Below are positions 11,601 to 26,600 of a stretch of 64,000 nucleotides of DNA, one piece after another. The stretch's first letter is position 1. Every line of letters begins with the position of its first letter. Both the position numbers and the translations under genes were made by a program. This stretch comes from Owenia fusiformis. Taxonomy: Eukaryota; Annelida; Polychaeta; Sabellida; Oweniidae. The notes under the pieces are model-generated. The model worked only from the letters and a program-made list of their open reading frames with translations. It ran no database searches and was not told where the DNA came from. The DNA lies in NCBI GenBank assembly GCA_903813345.2, contig CAIIXF020000012.1, positions 6,471,615-6,535,614 of the forward strand. Direction: 5' to 3'.

Positions 11601-14600
11601 GTGGGGTGAATGGAAATACAGCTCGTGTATGCAATCTGATATCCAGGAAAATGATGGCACAGTCGTTGAACCTTGTCCTGAGTATGGAAGAAGAACATGT
11701 AATCGAACTAGGACTTGTACTTGTCCTGCAGATGTTGGAGATTCGCAATGTGTCGGAGCATCCATTCAGCATAAATCCGAACAATGTTGTAGAATAAAAG
11801 AAGGTGAGATACATGGAAGCTTTTCAATTGAATTTTAAGCGCGCCTTTCTTTATGAACCTCCCTCGTATTTAATCAATTATAACATTTTTTGGCTAATGT
11901 AAGCAGTTAAGACAAAAGCAAACTTATTAATCGATGGGCTTTTTTAAGAATGAGCGTTGTGATTATGTGGTTCATAGGATGAATATGATATCCTTTGACG
12001 ATCTTGCACTATCATTTTATCCACTTTTGGGTATCACCCATCTTCACTTTCTTGGCTGCGGTCACTTACAGTATAACGCTGGTCGATATCAATTTATGGG
12101 AAAAAACGATTTTCATCGAAAAAATAGTACATACTGTACACTTCATATTGGTGTTAGTGACTTTATACTCATTTCCCAAAGCAGCAACATATAGGTTTCG
12201 TTATCATTTACTAAATGTTATTACATTGTAGAAGAGTGTCCACTTCAAGGTGATCCGAGATACGGGGGAAACCCTCCCACAGCTTGTTGTATGGACAGAA
12301 AGTGGTACGTCTCTCTCGGAGGAAGAGATTACACCGTAAGAGATGTATCTGATGACAAGCCAGTACCGATGAAATGTGATGTTACTTTCAATTTCACTAT
12401 ATCCAAATATAACGAGTGCCGTTGTTCACCGCCAACTGGAGACGAAGGTACATATGCAGTCAATTAGCGTATGTTCTTATACATTTCCCCATACTGAAGT
12501 ACTAGATATTAAGTTTTAAATGAGTCTAGAGTATCCATGGGTGACTTTTAGCATCATCTGAAGGTAAAGCATTTTTACTCGTATTTGCATTGTTCTTGGA
12601 AGCAACTATACTGAATGATTCAGAAAATAAGGTTCTTAGGCGTTCTTCTTTTAACGAATATTATCAAAAAGACCAAAAGAAAAACCAATTTGGAACAAAA
12701 CGAGTTAGCATCGTAATTATTTGACATGGTTGCGGCATTTGAATATAGGATAATATAACGAACTTCATGTAGGCAATGTGCAATCAATGAATCAAAATGA
12801 TAAACCTTTTGTTAATGTTTTGACTACATTGTTCTCTGCTTTTGCAACTCAACTGTTGAACACTGAGAAACCCTGTTTATAATTGATGATACATGAATTT
12901 AATTTGCACCAGGCACGTGTGGATGGACTGCGTGGGGTGAATGGATATTCAGCTCATGTATGCAGTCAGATATCCAGGAAACTGACGGTACAATCGTTGA
13001 ACCTTGTCCTGAGTATGGAAGAAGAACATGTAATCGAACTAGGACTTGTACTTGTCCTACAAATGTCGGAGATTCGCAATGTGTCGGAGCATCAATTCAA
13101 CATAAATCCGAACAATGTTGTAGAATAAAAGAAGGTGAGATATATTGACTACAACAAGAAACAGACATCGGTATAAAACACTCGTTTTGAGTTACAGAAT
13201 GTAACATTTGCTATTCAGATTACGTTTACGCCAAATTAAGTGTAAATGTGATCCCTCCCAGAAATATTTTCTAAAATTTTGCATCTGTGTCACTGTCAAT
13301 CGTACCATGTTGTCTTATAAGGGAGTTTAAGCTTGCATATAAGATCGAAACGCCAAGCTATGTGTATGATCAATCACCTATATTGTATTCTTTATTTCCC
13401 ATATCAAAGATACGGAGCAAAAGAGCAATAATTACGTCGACAAAAGACAATATATTTTAGTGCAAATTTAAATACTTTAATTCACAATTTACTTCTGAAT
13501 TATCAAAAGCTCAATTCGAAAACATAATACACATTTCTTATCTTATATCCATTGCTAAAGTATTTGCGGCTTAGGATAATAATAGGTATACCAATACGAT
13601 TCATTTATAGTAAGACAGTATTTCTAAAATCTATTATATCTTACATTGTAGATTCGTGTCCACTTGAAGGTGACCCACGGTATGGAGGAAACCCTCCAAC
13701 AGCTTGCTGTATGGACGGAAAGTGGTACGTCCCTCTTGGAGGAAGAGATTACACCATTAGAGAAATATCTGATGACAAACCAATACCAATGAAATGTGAT
13801 CCTACCTTTAATTTCACAATATCTAAATATAACAATTGCCGCTGTTCACCTCCAACTGGAGACGAAGGTACAAATGAATCAATTCAACTAGTTTATGTTC
13901 TAATATATTATTCCATATTGATTATAAATGAATCTATATAGGGTGGGCCAAAAAACGCCACTTTTATTTTAAAAATAACTTTTTTAATTGTTGATACAAA
14001 ATCATAATTTGCATACCGAATGAAACTTGAGGTTGTTATCTAGCCATGGATCATGATTTATGCACTTTTACTTGAATATGTCACCAGCGTCTCACTTAAA
14101 CAGGTGGTGTGCCATGAGAAATAAGCATAATTTGCAAAATGTTTCTGAACTGATATGGCCTGATGATCGCCAAGCTAATAGTCCTGATGCAAACCCCAGT
14201 GAATATAGGGTATTGAAGGTCTACAGTAGATTGTATGAAGCCATCCAATCTTGAAAATTATTCAACTAAAGCTGGCTATTAAGACAGGTTGAAAATCAAA
14301 TAGGGTGGTGGACCAACTGAACTCCTCTTTTAGATGAAATATAATCCAAGTTGAGGAATTTGTTACATTATATTATAACTCAGAACCCCTGGCACTATAT
14401 AACTGCAAAATTTGGGGTATGTAGGTTGGAAAATAAAAAAGTTGTAGTGTCTTGAAAAAAAAGTTGCGTTTTTGGCCCACCCTGTAGTATTCATACGTGA
14501 CCTTGAGCATCATCTGAAGGTAAACCATTTTTTCTCGTATTTGCATTTTTCTTGGAAGCAACTATACTGAATGCTTAACAAAATGAGCTGTTCTTAAGCT

Positions 14601-17600
14601 TTCCTTCCTTTCAAGATGATGGCCTTATAAGTACCAGCCATTAATATATTTGTGAAATGAAAAAAATACCAATTTGGAACAAAAAGCAAGTAACATCGTA
14701 ATTTTTTACATGCAAGGTTGCGCGCGGAATTTGAATATAAAATGAAAACTTACTGGGGAAAGTTGCAATCAACGAATAGAATCGACAAACGTTGCGTTAT
14801 TTTGATTACATTGTTTTCAGGTTTGGTAACTCAGCTGTTGAACGCTGAGATACCCTGTTTATAATTGATGATACATGAATTTAATTTGCACCAGGCACGT
14901 GTGGATGGACTGAGTGGGGTGAATGGATATTCAGCTCATGTATGCAGTCAGATATCCAGGAAACTGATGGTACAGTCGTTGGATCATGTCCAGAGTATGG
15001 AAGAAGAACATGTAATCGAACTAGGACTTGTACTTGTCCTACAAATGTCGGAGATTCGCAATGTGTTGGAGCATCAATTCAACATAAATCTGAGCAATGT
15101 TGTAGATTAAAAGAAGGTGAGATATATGGGCTTGAACAAGATGAAGTCATCGGTATAAAACACTAGTTTTGAGTTACAGAATATGACAGTTGCTGTTCAG
15201 ATTAAGTTTACATCTTTCAAAGTGTAAATGTGATCCCTCAGAAATATTTCCTAAAATGTTGCATTTGTGTCACTGTAATTCTCATTATAATGGAGTTTAA
15301 GCTTGCATATAAAATCGAAACGCCAAGCTATTCGTATGACCAATCGCCTATATAAATGAATCGTTAAATACTTTCCGTTCACGTTAAAGTGTGCGCCAAA
15401 ATTTAAAACTGCGCAGGCGCAGCGCTCTCGCTAACCTATATAAAGAGATTACAGGGTACAGGCTTCAGAGGTAAGCCAGGAAGGTGTACAACTATCGTCT
15501 CGTGTTAATTTCCCGTATAATCGTAACCAGGCAAGTTTCACCATTGGAATTGAAAATGACTATTAGATATACTTTGTAGATGTTTATATATGAGGGTATT
15601 AAGTGTATGCATCGATCAAATGGCTCATTTTGAACATATAAAAAGTATTTGTGTTTTGTTTCCCAGGGACTCGTATTCCCATATAGTACACACATAAATA
15701 GTGTACATTATGTTGTACTTGAATAGCCTGGCTTATATAATATTAAAGGGCATGCTGATTGTACACACGAGTACATGCATGAAGGCCTAATATTGATATT
15801 GCTTGCATACCTAAGTAAAAAATAAACTCTTCTAATCCCCTAATGTAAACACGGCGGTATACGTAGCCCGATTTATCGGGGGCTTTAAGGTTGTGCAAGC
15901 TTAAACACCCTATATGTTCAGTAACGTTTATTTAGAAAAGTGCATGGACGCCAGACACATCAACGTAAAGAGCATTAATTAAGTCGACAAAAGACGTATA
16001 TATTTTAGTGCAAATTTAAATACTTTAATTTACAATTTAAGCGGGTTACTTCTGAATTATCAAAAGCTCAATTCGACGAAATACACATTTCTTCTATTAT
16101 TTATTGCTAAAATATTTGCGGCTTATCAATGATATGTATACCAATAAGATTCGTTTGTAGTAATACAGCATTGCTGTAATCTATAATATCTTACATTTTA
16201 GATTCGTGTCCACTCGAAGGTGACCCACTGTACGGGGGAACCCCTCCAACAGCTTGCTGTATGGACAGAAAGTGGTACGTCCCTCTTGGAGGAAGAGATT
16301 ACACAGTTAGAGAAGTGTCTGATGACAAACCAATACCAATGAAATGTGATCCTACCTTTAATTTTACAATATCTAAATATAACAATTGCCGCTGTTCACC
16401 TCCAACTGGAGACGAAGGTACAAATGAATCAATTCAACTAGTTTATGTTCTTATATATTATTCCATATTGATTATAAATGAATCTATAGTATCCATACGT
16501 GACCCTGAGCATCATCTTAAGGTAAAGCATTTTTTCTCGTATTTGCAGTGTTCTACTATACTGAATGATTAACAAAATGAGTTGTTCTTATTAGCTTTCC
16601 TTCCTTTCAAGATGATGGCCTTATAAGTACCAGCCATTAATATATTTGTGAAATGAAAAATACCAATTTGGAACAAAAAGCATTAGTAAACATAATAATT
16701 TTTTACATGCAAGGTTGCGCACGGAATTTGAATATAAACTGAAAACTTACTGGGGGAAGCTGCAATCAACGAATAGAATCGACAAACGTTACATTAATGT
16801 TTTGATTACATTGTCTTCAGGTTTGGTAACTCAGCTGTTGAACGCTGAGATACCCTGTTTATAATTAATGATACATGAATTTAATTTGCATCAGGCACGT
16901 GTGGATGGACTGAGTGGGGTGATTGGATATTCAGTTCATGTATGCAGTCAGATATTCAGGAAAATGATGGCACAGTCGTTGGATCATGTCCTGAGTATGG
17001 AAGAAGAACATGTAATCGAACTAGGACTTGTACTTGTCCTACAGATATCGGAGATTTGCAATGTGTTGGAGCATCAATTCAACATAAATCTGAGCAATGT
17101 TGTCGATTAAAAGAAGGTAGGATATTTGGGTGCTTTTCAAATAAGAATTAAATTAGAACCGTTCCTGGCTAATCAATGTAGTTTAAACTAGTGACGATAG
17201 TCTAAAAGATATATTGTCCGAGTCTATCCTGGTATTCACCTGTCCTGGCTGTGTATGATTAATTCATGTAAATGGCCATTTGATATTAAAAGCACGTGGT
17301 AGCTAGTTTATTATTTTTTCAAATCTAGATTAGTAAGCTAAATTGATGTGGCAAACAATGATAGACCTTAACTGTGTCACAGATAGCGTTTTTTCATATC
17401 CCACTCCTTTTACCAATATCAACAGGACATGATTCATGTTACATATTATTTTCTTTTCAATAACCCTAATCATTATCGAGGGGATTTCCCATCAATTTTT
17501 CAATGTTATATTTTACATTGCAGAAGAGTGTCCCCCTGAAGGTGACCAAGGGTATGGAGGAAACCCTCCAACATCTTGCTGTATGGACGGGAAGTGGTAC

Positions 17601-20600
17601 GTCCCTCTTGGCGGAAGAGATTACACCATTAGAGAAGTGTCTGATGACAAACCAATACCAATGAAATGTGATCCTACCTTTAATTTTACAATATCTAAAT
17701 ATAACAATTGCCGCTGTTCACCTCCAACTGGAGACGAAGGTACAAATGAATCAATTCAACTAGTTTACGTTCTTATATATTATTCCATATTGATTATAAA
17801 TGAATCTATAGTATCCATACGTGACCTTGAGCATCATCTTAAGGTAAAGCATTTTTTCTCGTATTTGCATTGTTCTACTATACTGAATGATTAACAAAAT
17901 GAGTTGTTCTTATAGCTTTCCTTCCTATCAATATGATTGCCGTATAAGTACCAGCCATTAATATATTTGTGAAATGAAAAGATACCAATTTGGAACAAAA
18001 AGCATTAGTAAACATAGTAATTTTTACATGCAAGGTTGCGCGCGGAATTTGAATATAAACTGAAAACTTACTGGGGGAAGTTGCAATCAACGAATAGAAT
18101 CGACAAACGTTACATTAATGTTTTGATTACATTGTCTTCAGGTTTTGTAACTCAGCTATTGAACGCCGAGATACCCTGTTTGAAATTAATGATACATGAA
18201 TTTAATTTGCACCAGGCACGTGTGGATGGACTGAGTGGGGTGAATGGATATTCAGCTCTTGTATGCAGTCAGATATTCAGGAAAATGATGGTACAGTCAT
18301 TGGATCATGTCCAGAGTACGGAAGAAGAACATGTAATCGAACTAGGACTTGTACTTGTCCTACAGATGCCGGAGATTCGCAATGTGTTGGAGCATCAATT
18401 CAACATAAATCTGAGCAATGTTGTCGATTAAAAGAAGGTAGGATATTTGGGTGCTTTTCAAATAAGATTCAAATTAGAACCGTTTCTGGCTAATCAATGT
18501 AGTTTAAACTAGTGACGATAGTCTAAAAGATATATTGTCCGAATCTACCCTGGTATTCATCTGTCCTGGCTGTGAATGATTAATTCATGTAAATGGCCAT
18601 TTGATATTAAAAGCACGTGGTAGCTAGTTTATTATTTTTTCAAATCCAGATTAGTAAGCTAAATTGATGTGGCAAACAATGATAGACCTTAACTGTGTCA
18701 CATATAACGTTTTTTCATATCCCACTCCTTTTACCAATATCAACAGGACATGATTCATGTTACATATTATTTTCTTTTCAATAATCCTAATCATAATCGA
18801 GGGGATTTCCCATCAATTTTTCAATGTTATATTTTACATTGCAGAAGAGTGTCCCCCTAAAGGTGACCCAGGGTATGGAGGAAACCCTCTAACATCTTGC
18901 TGTATGGACGGGAAGTGGTACGTCCCTCTTGGCGGAGGAGATTACACCGTTAGAGAAGTGTCTGATGACAAACCAATACCAATGAAATGTGATCCTACCT
19001 TTAATTTTACAATATCTAATTATAACAATTGCCGTTGTTTGCCTCCAAGTGGAGACGAAGGTACACATGATTTTATGATTTATGTTTTTGAATATTATTT
19101 TTAGAGTAACTTTTTGTATGAATGTACAGTATTCACGAGCGTCTATAATGTATCATTACTGTGGTTTAAGTTGGATAAACTGTATAAAGTTTTTGTATTA
19201 TTCCTCCTAAAACCCAATACTCATACTTTATCCCTATCATAAAAACAATGCTTGACCCTGAATTCTTTGGGAGTTATTGTACAGAATGGTTCACATATTA
19301 AGGTTTTTGTAGGTTTATAACAATCCAGCCACGGTCGCCACACACCTGCCACTATTTTACATAAAAACATGCAAATAAACGGAGGAAGGCCAGTTTGATT
19401 ACCAGTTGATAACATCAACATACATTTGATAACATCGTCGTATTTAAAAAACAAACAAACTAGGAAATGTGCTACCATCAGATCGAAACTGCAAACATTA
19501 CGTTGTCGTTTTGATTACACCGAGTGTGGTTTACGCAGAGCAATTAGATACACTTTTAAAGATACGTGAATTCTCCTTTTCGCGGTTCGCTCTTTGAATC
19601 AGAACGTTCGCAAATATGCACTGAAAAAGCACTCAAAAAGGACAAAATTTGATTGGTCAATATTTTCCCACTATGCATTTCGCGTAGCTATTTGCGTGAC
19701 ACGAAAGTTCTAAATCAAACTAATTGCTCAATTTTGTTTTTACACCCGCACGCTAAATAAAACAATGACACCATCGTAAGTATTCTTCTTTGTCATTGCT
19801 TTAATGGTCAGTATACCGAGTTTAATCAATAAAAGATTGTACAATGAACAACAAAATTCGGAAACGAGTACTATAGATTTGCTTTCGGACCACTGAACAG
19901 ATTGACCTAGATAATAGCGACGCGTCTTCTTTGGTCTACTGCTCAGTTGTTTGTGGGTTTTCAACGTAACTCTATAATGTAATTTGAAGATGAATACTTT
20001 TGTTCAGTTGTTGCATCGATGTCGCAGTTTGTAGTGCGGTAAGATTGGCATGAAAGTATTGAAAGTCGAATGGAATTGTTTTTTCCAATATGGCGACTAG
20101 TCTACTGATCACGTGACCTTCTCTTCCGGGATATTTTCTCACTTTTCAATCATCGTTTTCACCACGCTATGAATTAATACAATGAAAAAAATAGCTGTTA
20201 TATTAAGATTAATGAGAGATCAATCGTTTCTAATAATTTTTTCTGTACTCTCGTACGGGAATATGAACGAATATATCGTTTGAAAAATAGGTGTGAAAAT
20301 CCCCATGTTAAACCTATGAGGGAAAATAAGGAAGTATAAATTTGTTCCTCCGCGAACTGCATCATGGGAAATATTTTGCCCTTATAAGGAAAGATTTTCG
20401 CGTCTTCTCTTTTGAAGAGGGAACAACGATTTCGAGAATTCATTTTACACTAGGTACGTGTGAATGGACTGAGTGGGGTGAATGGAAATTCAGCTCATGT
20501 ATGCAGTCAGATATCCAGGAAACTGATGGTACAGTGGTTGGATCATGTCCTGAGTATGGAAGAAGAACATGTAATCGAACTAGGACTTGTACTTGTTCCG

Positions 20601-23600
20601 TTAATATTGGAGAAAAACAATGCATCGGTGCATCCATTCAACATAAATCAGAACAATGCTGTAGAATAAAGGAAGGTGAGATATATGGGCTACACCAAGG
20701 TACAGGCATTTGTGCGAAACTCTCGAGATACTGAATTCGAATCTGATGCCTCGTTATCCAAATGAGGGGATACAGTCAATGGGGAGACTTGGAAGCATTT
20801 CCATAAAGATTATACCAAGATGAAAGTGAAATATGATCCCAACTTGTATTTGTGTAAACCGTACATTGCTCTGGGTACTTATAATCAACATTATGCATAG
20901 ACTCCGAACAAAAAATTCAATTAATTACTTCGCCTATATCCATAGGACCAGATACATGTATAATTAATGCAATTCTATGTTTGTCAAATCGGAGACTAGT
21001 ACCCTAAAACGATTCCTAGAAGAGTCGATCAAGCTCCAATAACCCAGATGCGAGTAGAAATAATCTTGATTTACGTCATTAAAAATTCAAAATTCAGTCA
21101 AAGTAATATCATATTTGAATTCTACATGTAAAATTACATCTAGAAATGTGGTTTTAAAAAGTGTTTATCAACTTTGAAAAATTGATTTTCTTTGAAAATG
21201 TGACTTCTAGCTCGGGGAGATTCCCCATAGACCCCATGCTATAAAATCACAAAAAATGAAATATCTTTTCTTTTAGTGGACAGATAATATTTTGCTTTAC
21301 TGGACATATTTTCATTAGTATAAGTATAAGACACATAAGGGTTATATGAAAATTGAGCCACTTAAATTGATAATATTCAAGTTTAAGGGAACTTTCTTAT
21401 ATACCTGCCATGTTAATTGACCCGAATCAGCCACCTGGTGGTGAAGCTGGTAACTACCTACTCGCATTTGGGTAATTGGAAAAAACTTCTGTCTGTATTA
21501 ATTTTACATGTTCTCGGGCCTATGCCAATATCAGTTTAGCATATTGAATTCAAACCAGTCATTTCGTATCACGATAAGGGTATTTTTATTTTACATTGTA
21601 GAAGAGTGTCCGCCTGAAAGTGATCCTAGGTACGGAGGAAATCCTCCATTAGCCTGTTGTAGAGACAGAAAGTGGTACGTCTCTCTCGGGGGACGAGATT
21701 ATTCTGTAAAAGAAGTGTCTGATGACAAACCAATACCAATGAAATGTGAACCTACTTTTACTTTCAACATAATCGAATATAACAAATGTCGTTGTTTGCC
21801 TGCTCAAAAAGGAGGTACAGATATTTTTTGTTTGTTTTGAATTAATAATTTGTTGATCTGTTATCTGACGAATTCCAAACAAAAAATATGCTTCAGTGTA
21901 AAATATTATGTTGTTCTCAATTCTAAATATAAATCCATATTCTCTGCGTCATCAATTAGAATGCCCTGATGAACCGTGGTCAAGCTGGTCATGTCAAACA
22001 TGTCAATGTGGTATTGGAAAAAGAATTTGCACACGGATCCGGGAAAGGCGGGACTATGGACCTGATGATAATGGCGATATTTGTAAAGCAATACTTCACA
22101 TGGAGCGTGACTCAAAGAAAGAGACGTGTGAGCCACGATGTAAGTAGGACAACGCTCATGTCTGGTTTGATTTTATACTTTTTGTATTTAGCTATAGTGT
22201 AGTATAAATTAAATGAAAACGCCCCTTTGTAAATAAAAAGGTAAATAAGTGTAAACGAACAGAAAAAATTGCAACTCACCTATAGCATGTTTATTACTCC
22301 CATATAACATTTAAAGCGTTTGATACCGTCATTATTTATTTCGCAGCTCTATCATGAGCTGCGCATCATATATATACGCTTAAGTAAGTTGAGAAATCTC
22401 TCTTTTATAAAAATGCTTTGATTAATGCACGACCATGCACCTTTTTAATAGCAGCGTGTCCTCTACTTTCTGTAGATTATGTATTGATTTTGAAACATAT
22501 TCAGATATCAAGAATGCGTTTTTTGAACTGCCCGCGGGCTAGTCCACTGCACAATACATAATTAGTATTCCCCCTGGGTATCACGAAAAATAACAATAAG
22601 TTTATGCATTGAAAATTACATGCTCACACTTTTTCAACAAAAGCAGTTCATCCAAGCGCACTTAAAGAGACTCTATTGAGACTTCTCTGTGGCATTTTTT
22701 CTTTATTCCTTTTTGTTTTGAATTTTTAACACCATAACATTAACTAACTACTCAATATGCAACTTTTCACCGCGTAGAATTTTAAAATATTAAGTTTGAA
22801 AATTCCATTTTTATAATGGAGCTCAATGGGAAAAACTACATAATTTAAATTATTTTCAAACGTAGCGGCGCGATCTTGATAAAATTGACAGATATAATAA
22901 ATATTGGTAAGACAAAATGTTTGATGAAAAATGAAGAAAATTCACCGTCCTGGTTACGCAAACTATATAAAAATCTGAAATAATCATAAAAACCTGTAAA
23001 AATAGATTGAAGGGGGTGATATTCATTTTTAATGTGCCTTTCACTACTACAGGGTAACCAGTGCAATCATTTATTTATTTATCAACAGTAATGCAAATTA
23101 CATATTATACAGTTAGTAAAATATTAAAATAATTCTATTAAAATTAAAGCATTGCCAGAATGTGTTGACAACTGGCAAAAAATTGAAGAATTTGAAGAAA
23201 AATAGCCACCCAAAGACACTTACACCTGCTAATTGCCACTTTGCAAAGAGTTTATTCAAGCAAGAAAACTATTTGGAAAAACGTAATTTCAGGTTGAACA
23301 TGGTACCCACCACTCTGGTTACCTTAGCAACCATCTCTCAAGAACCAATCAAAATTGAGGTCCCAAAGGACCTAATACATCCTCCATTGGGATCTCCACA
23401 TGAGAAAAAAATAATTCATCTGATTTTTCAAAATGAGTATTCTGCTTTAATTATTACATTTATATGCAAACTAGTATCTTGTTGAGATATATTCAGCACT
23501 GAATTGATGTATAGGCCACTTATTAGGGTCATAATTCAATCATGAAGTGAAGAGGCATATGATTCCAAACCAGGAAGTATTTTTGTGTCTGTCAAAATCC

Positions 23601-26600
23601 ATTTGCATCCTACGCATCCCTACATCTTATCCAAATATGTTACTACATAATGAAATAAAATAGTATATTCTTTGGTTTTACAAAGTTGTATGATTTTTGA
23701 TAAGTGTAAAAGTTGTTTTTGGAGCATTTTTCTAAAGCCATTTTGTAGGGAAAAAATGATGAAAAAATGTACAATCTTTTAATTTAAAGTATGACCTAAA
23801 TCGATTGCAAACTTCATATTTGCACATTTGATGAGATAAACCATTAGTGCCATATTGTGAAATTATTAAGTTTGCAATCGATTCAGGTCATAGTGTATTT
23901 TTGGTATTTGTGTGATAATCAATAGAAACCAATGGCCTCTATTGGGATCTGCTGATATCCTCATGTTAAGTCAATGAAGCACAGCCCCATGTAAGGCAAT
24001 ACAACCTTACTAAACTAAATGGCCCCTATCTCAGCCTATGTGTGCCCGAGCATTTTAATATTTTCCAAAGAGTTATATGACATTCTATTCTTCATGTTAC
24101 ACCTAACAATTATTCATTTTGACCATAGGGGTATTTGCCAATAATCGCACCTCTTCCTTTTAACATATAATGTATAAATGTATAACACATATGTGTAGTG
24201 TGTACCAAGTTTCATTGTAAAAGTCCTATTTTCCTTTAAGTTATGGCATCAACTGCAAAACTTTTTGAACCACCTAAGTATATACCTTATTAGATGCAGT
24301 GAAGGAGTTAAATCATTGGGATATGAATAAATCATGCAAAACATATTTTGTACATATTTCTCATAATTTAGGGTTACCCAGTAGTTTACAAGCTGACCTT
24401 TGCAAAATATATTTCACTTACTATCCTCATTCGCTATCACGCTATCTAGTTTCTTTCCAAATTGGCCTGGATTGCCTGGTTTATTGGTTTTAGCGAACCG
24501 TCCATTTCGTCGAACCATCATTTTGCTAAGGTTGTTTGTGATGAATATACAATATTCAGTTACATATAACTGTACAGCAACTTTATGCAAGGGAAGGTAA
24601 TTGTGTGAGAGCACATAAAGTACATGAAGTATTGACCCACTTGTCTCAGTGAATCTTATAAACAGTGCATAAAGTTTTTTCTATGCAATGATTGGCTCAC
24701 AGTTACTTATAGTGTAAGTTATTTCATTTCTATACAGTGTGGAATAGAGTGTATAAACTTTTACAGTTTCAAGCAGGTTTTAGTGTTTTCTGACCAATGA
24801 TATATTCAGACTTATTCATTTCACGATTATGTAATACTGACCTACATATCTGTATAGCATATCTTTAAACTGCTTTTTTCGCTGTGACAACATTGTCGGC
24901 TGCTTGTGTCTGTCAACCGTGTGTCAGTCCGCTTGAATGACCTTTTTGTTGAAAACAAATAAGAGCACTACAGGGCTTATTGTTCTTTTTAGTGAAACCT
25001 GGGAAGAAACTTATTAAAACATTACGCAATTCACAAGCACCGCGGGTATACACAAATACAGTCAATGGGAATATTAAAACAGCCCTGTGAATTACTTCCT
25101 CATAGCTACAAGAAAGGTTCTTCCAGTCTTGCTGCTAAAGGTTGATATGTTTTTTATTATTCCTTTGCAACAATAGGTTGTTCTTGGAGTAGATGGAGCC
25201 GCTGGAAGGGCAATGTCTGTTCAAGCACATGTGGGGTTGGCAGGAAAAGTCAAACTCGGAATCGAATTCAGATTTTCAGTAAAAATGGCGACTCGCAACG
25301 TTGCAAAGGGGAATCCCAGCAAAGCAGAGTCAAGAAGTGCAAACAAAATCCTTGTCTCAGTAAGCAAATTAATAAGACAAGTCCTTCAAAGTTTTTAATG
25401 GTTTAACATAGTTTAATGTTAGGGGCGTTTACAGAAGAATAATCGACTGTTATTAAAAATTAAGATATTTTATGACAAACATTGTTGTCTTAAGGTTGCG
25501 AATGGTCGGAATGGACAATGTGGTCCAACAAAAATGGTGATCAGTGCTCAAGAACTTGCGGAAACGGAGTGATCAACAAATATAGGGCAAGGACCATGCA
25601 GTTTGGTACTGGAGGACTATCGCCTGTGTGTAATGGGGAGACAGAGCAACAGAAAACAGATGTATGTTATGAGCAAGGATGTCCTGGTAAATGAAATGCA
25701 TTAACTTGATTATCAAAATTCATTGATTCAGCACGGTTCTATTCGAATGATCATGAGCTAAAAGAAAGTGCAATGAAACGTAAACCAATGGAATAACATA
25801 AAGCAAATTCATCTGAGAGGTACAACGGGATGCAAAACGTTATGGATGATGCATCGTGTGTCAGAAAGCAGAGAAGATATATCTGCGTGTATATAATTTT
25901 TTCATACAGAATAACGCTTGTTTATTGACCATGATTGTTTTTTCGGTTTCAATGAATGCTGAATTTTGATGAACAACGGGCAAATAACACTTGATTTGTA
26001 ATTGTAATAAAGTAATGATTGTAGTTAAGCAAAATCATAAATAAAAAACAATTCACATAGATTTTCCATCAATATACATGGTATCCATAACATCTCTTTA
26101 CAATTACAGTACAACGTCTGTGTGAACTGTAGAGACTTCATGAACACCCTGTTTATTCTTGCATTACAGTCTGTATATGGAATAATTGGAAAGAATGGAG
26201 TTCTGGTGAATGTTCTCGTACCTGTGGTTCAGGAGTTAAAACCATAACTCGATCGAGATCAAAACTTTGGGGCATAGGAGAATTTTCAACAGACTGCCTC
26301 GGTGACGCTCAAGATAATAGAACAGAAACATGTTTTAATGAACCATGTAAAGGTATTCAACTTATTCCATATAAAACAATGTCATGTTTATATGGTTTAC
26401 AATTTTTTGATATACAGGGTGTCAAATAAGTCCCGTCCCCCCTGCTACAGCTAAAACCTTAACAGACGGTACCTAGTGTGATATACCATTGGAAATATCA
26501 TCCAAAGTTATGTTAACTCAACAACTCTCAAGTATTTTGGATCTAATTTTTCTATATTTTTATGATGTCTTTTATAGTTAATGTGCCCTCCTTTAAGTAG

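Larger units (their letters stand above)
16418..19060 (+). repeat. 1321-bp tandem duplication of a T+E cassette
   Basis: T4 to T5 and E4 to E5 are both offset by exactly 1321 bp. The introns 17117-17523 and 18438-18844 differ by only a few bases, and the intron upstream of T5 (17740-18215) matches the one upstream of T4 (16418-16894). This marks a recent in-frame duplication. Confidence 0.85.

Noticed and set aside
23160-24275. Full mariner element in the large P1 intron
   Set aside because: Only a GGTTACCTTAGCAACC motif and a possible right end are seen; no matching left TIR or transposase was found.
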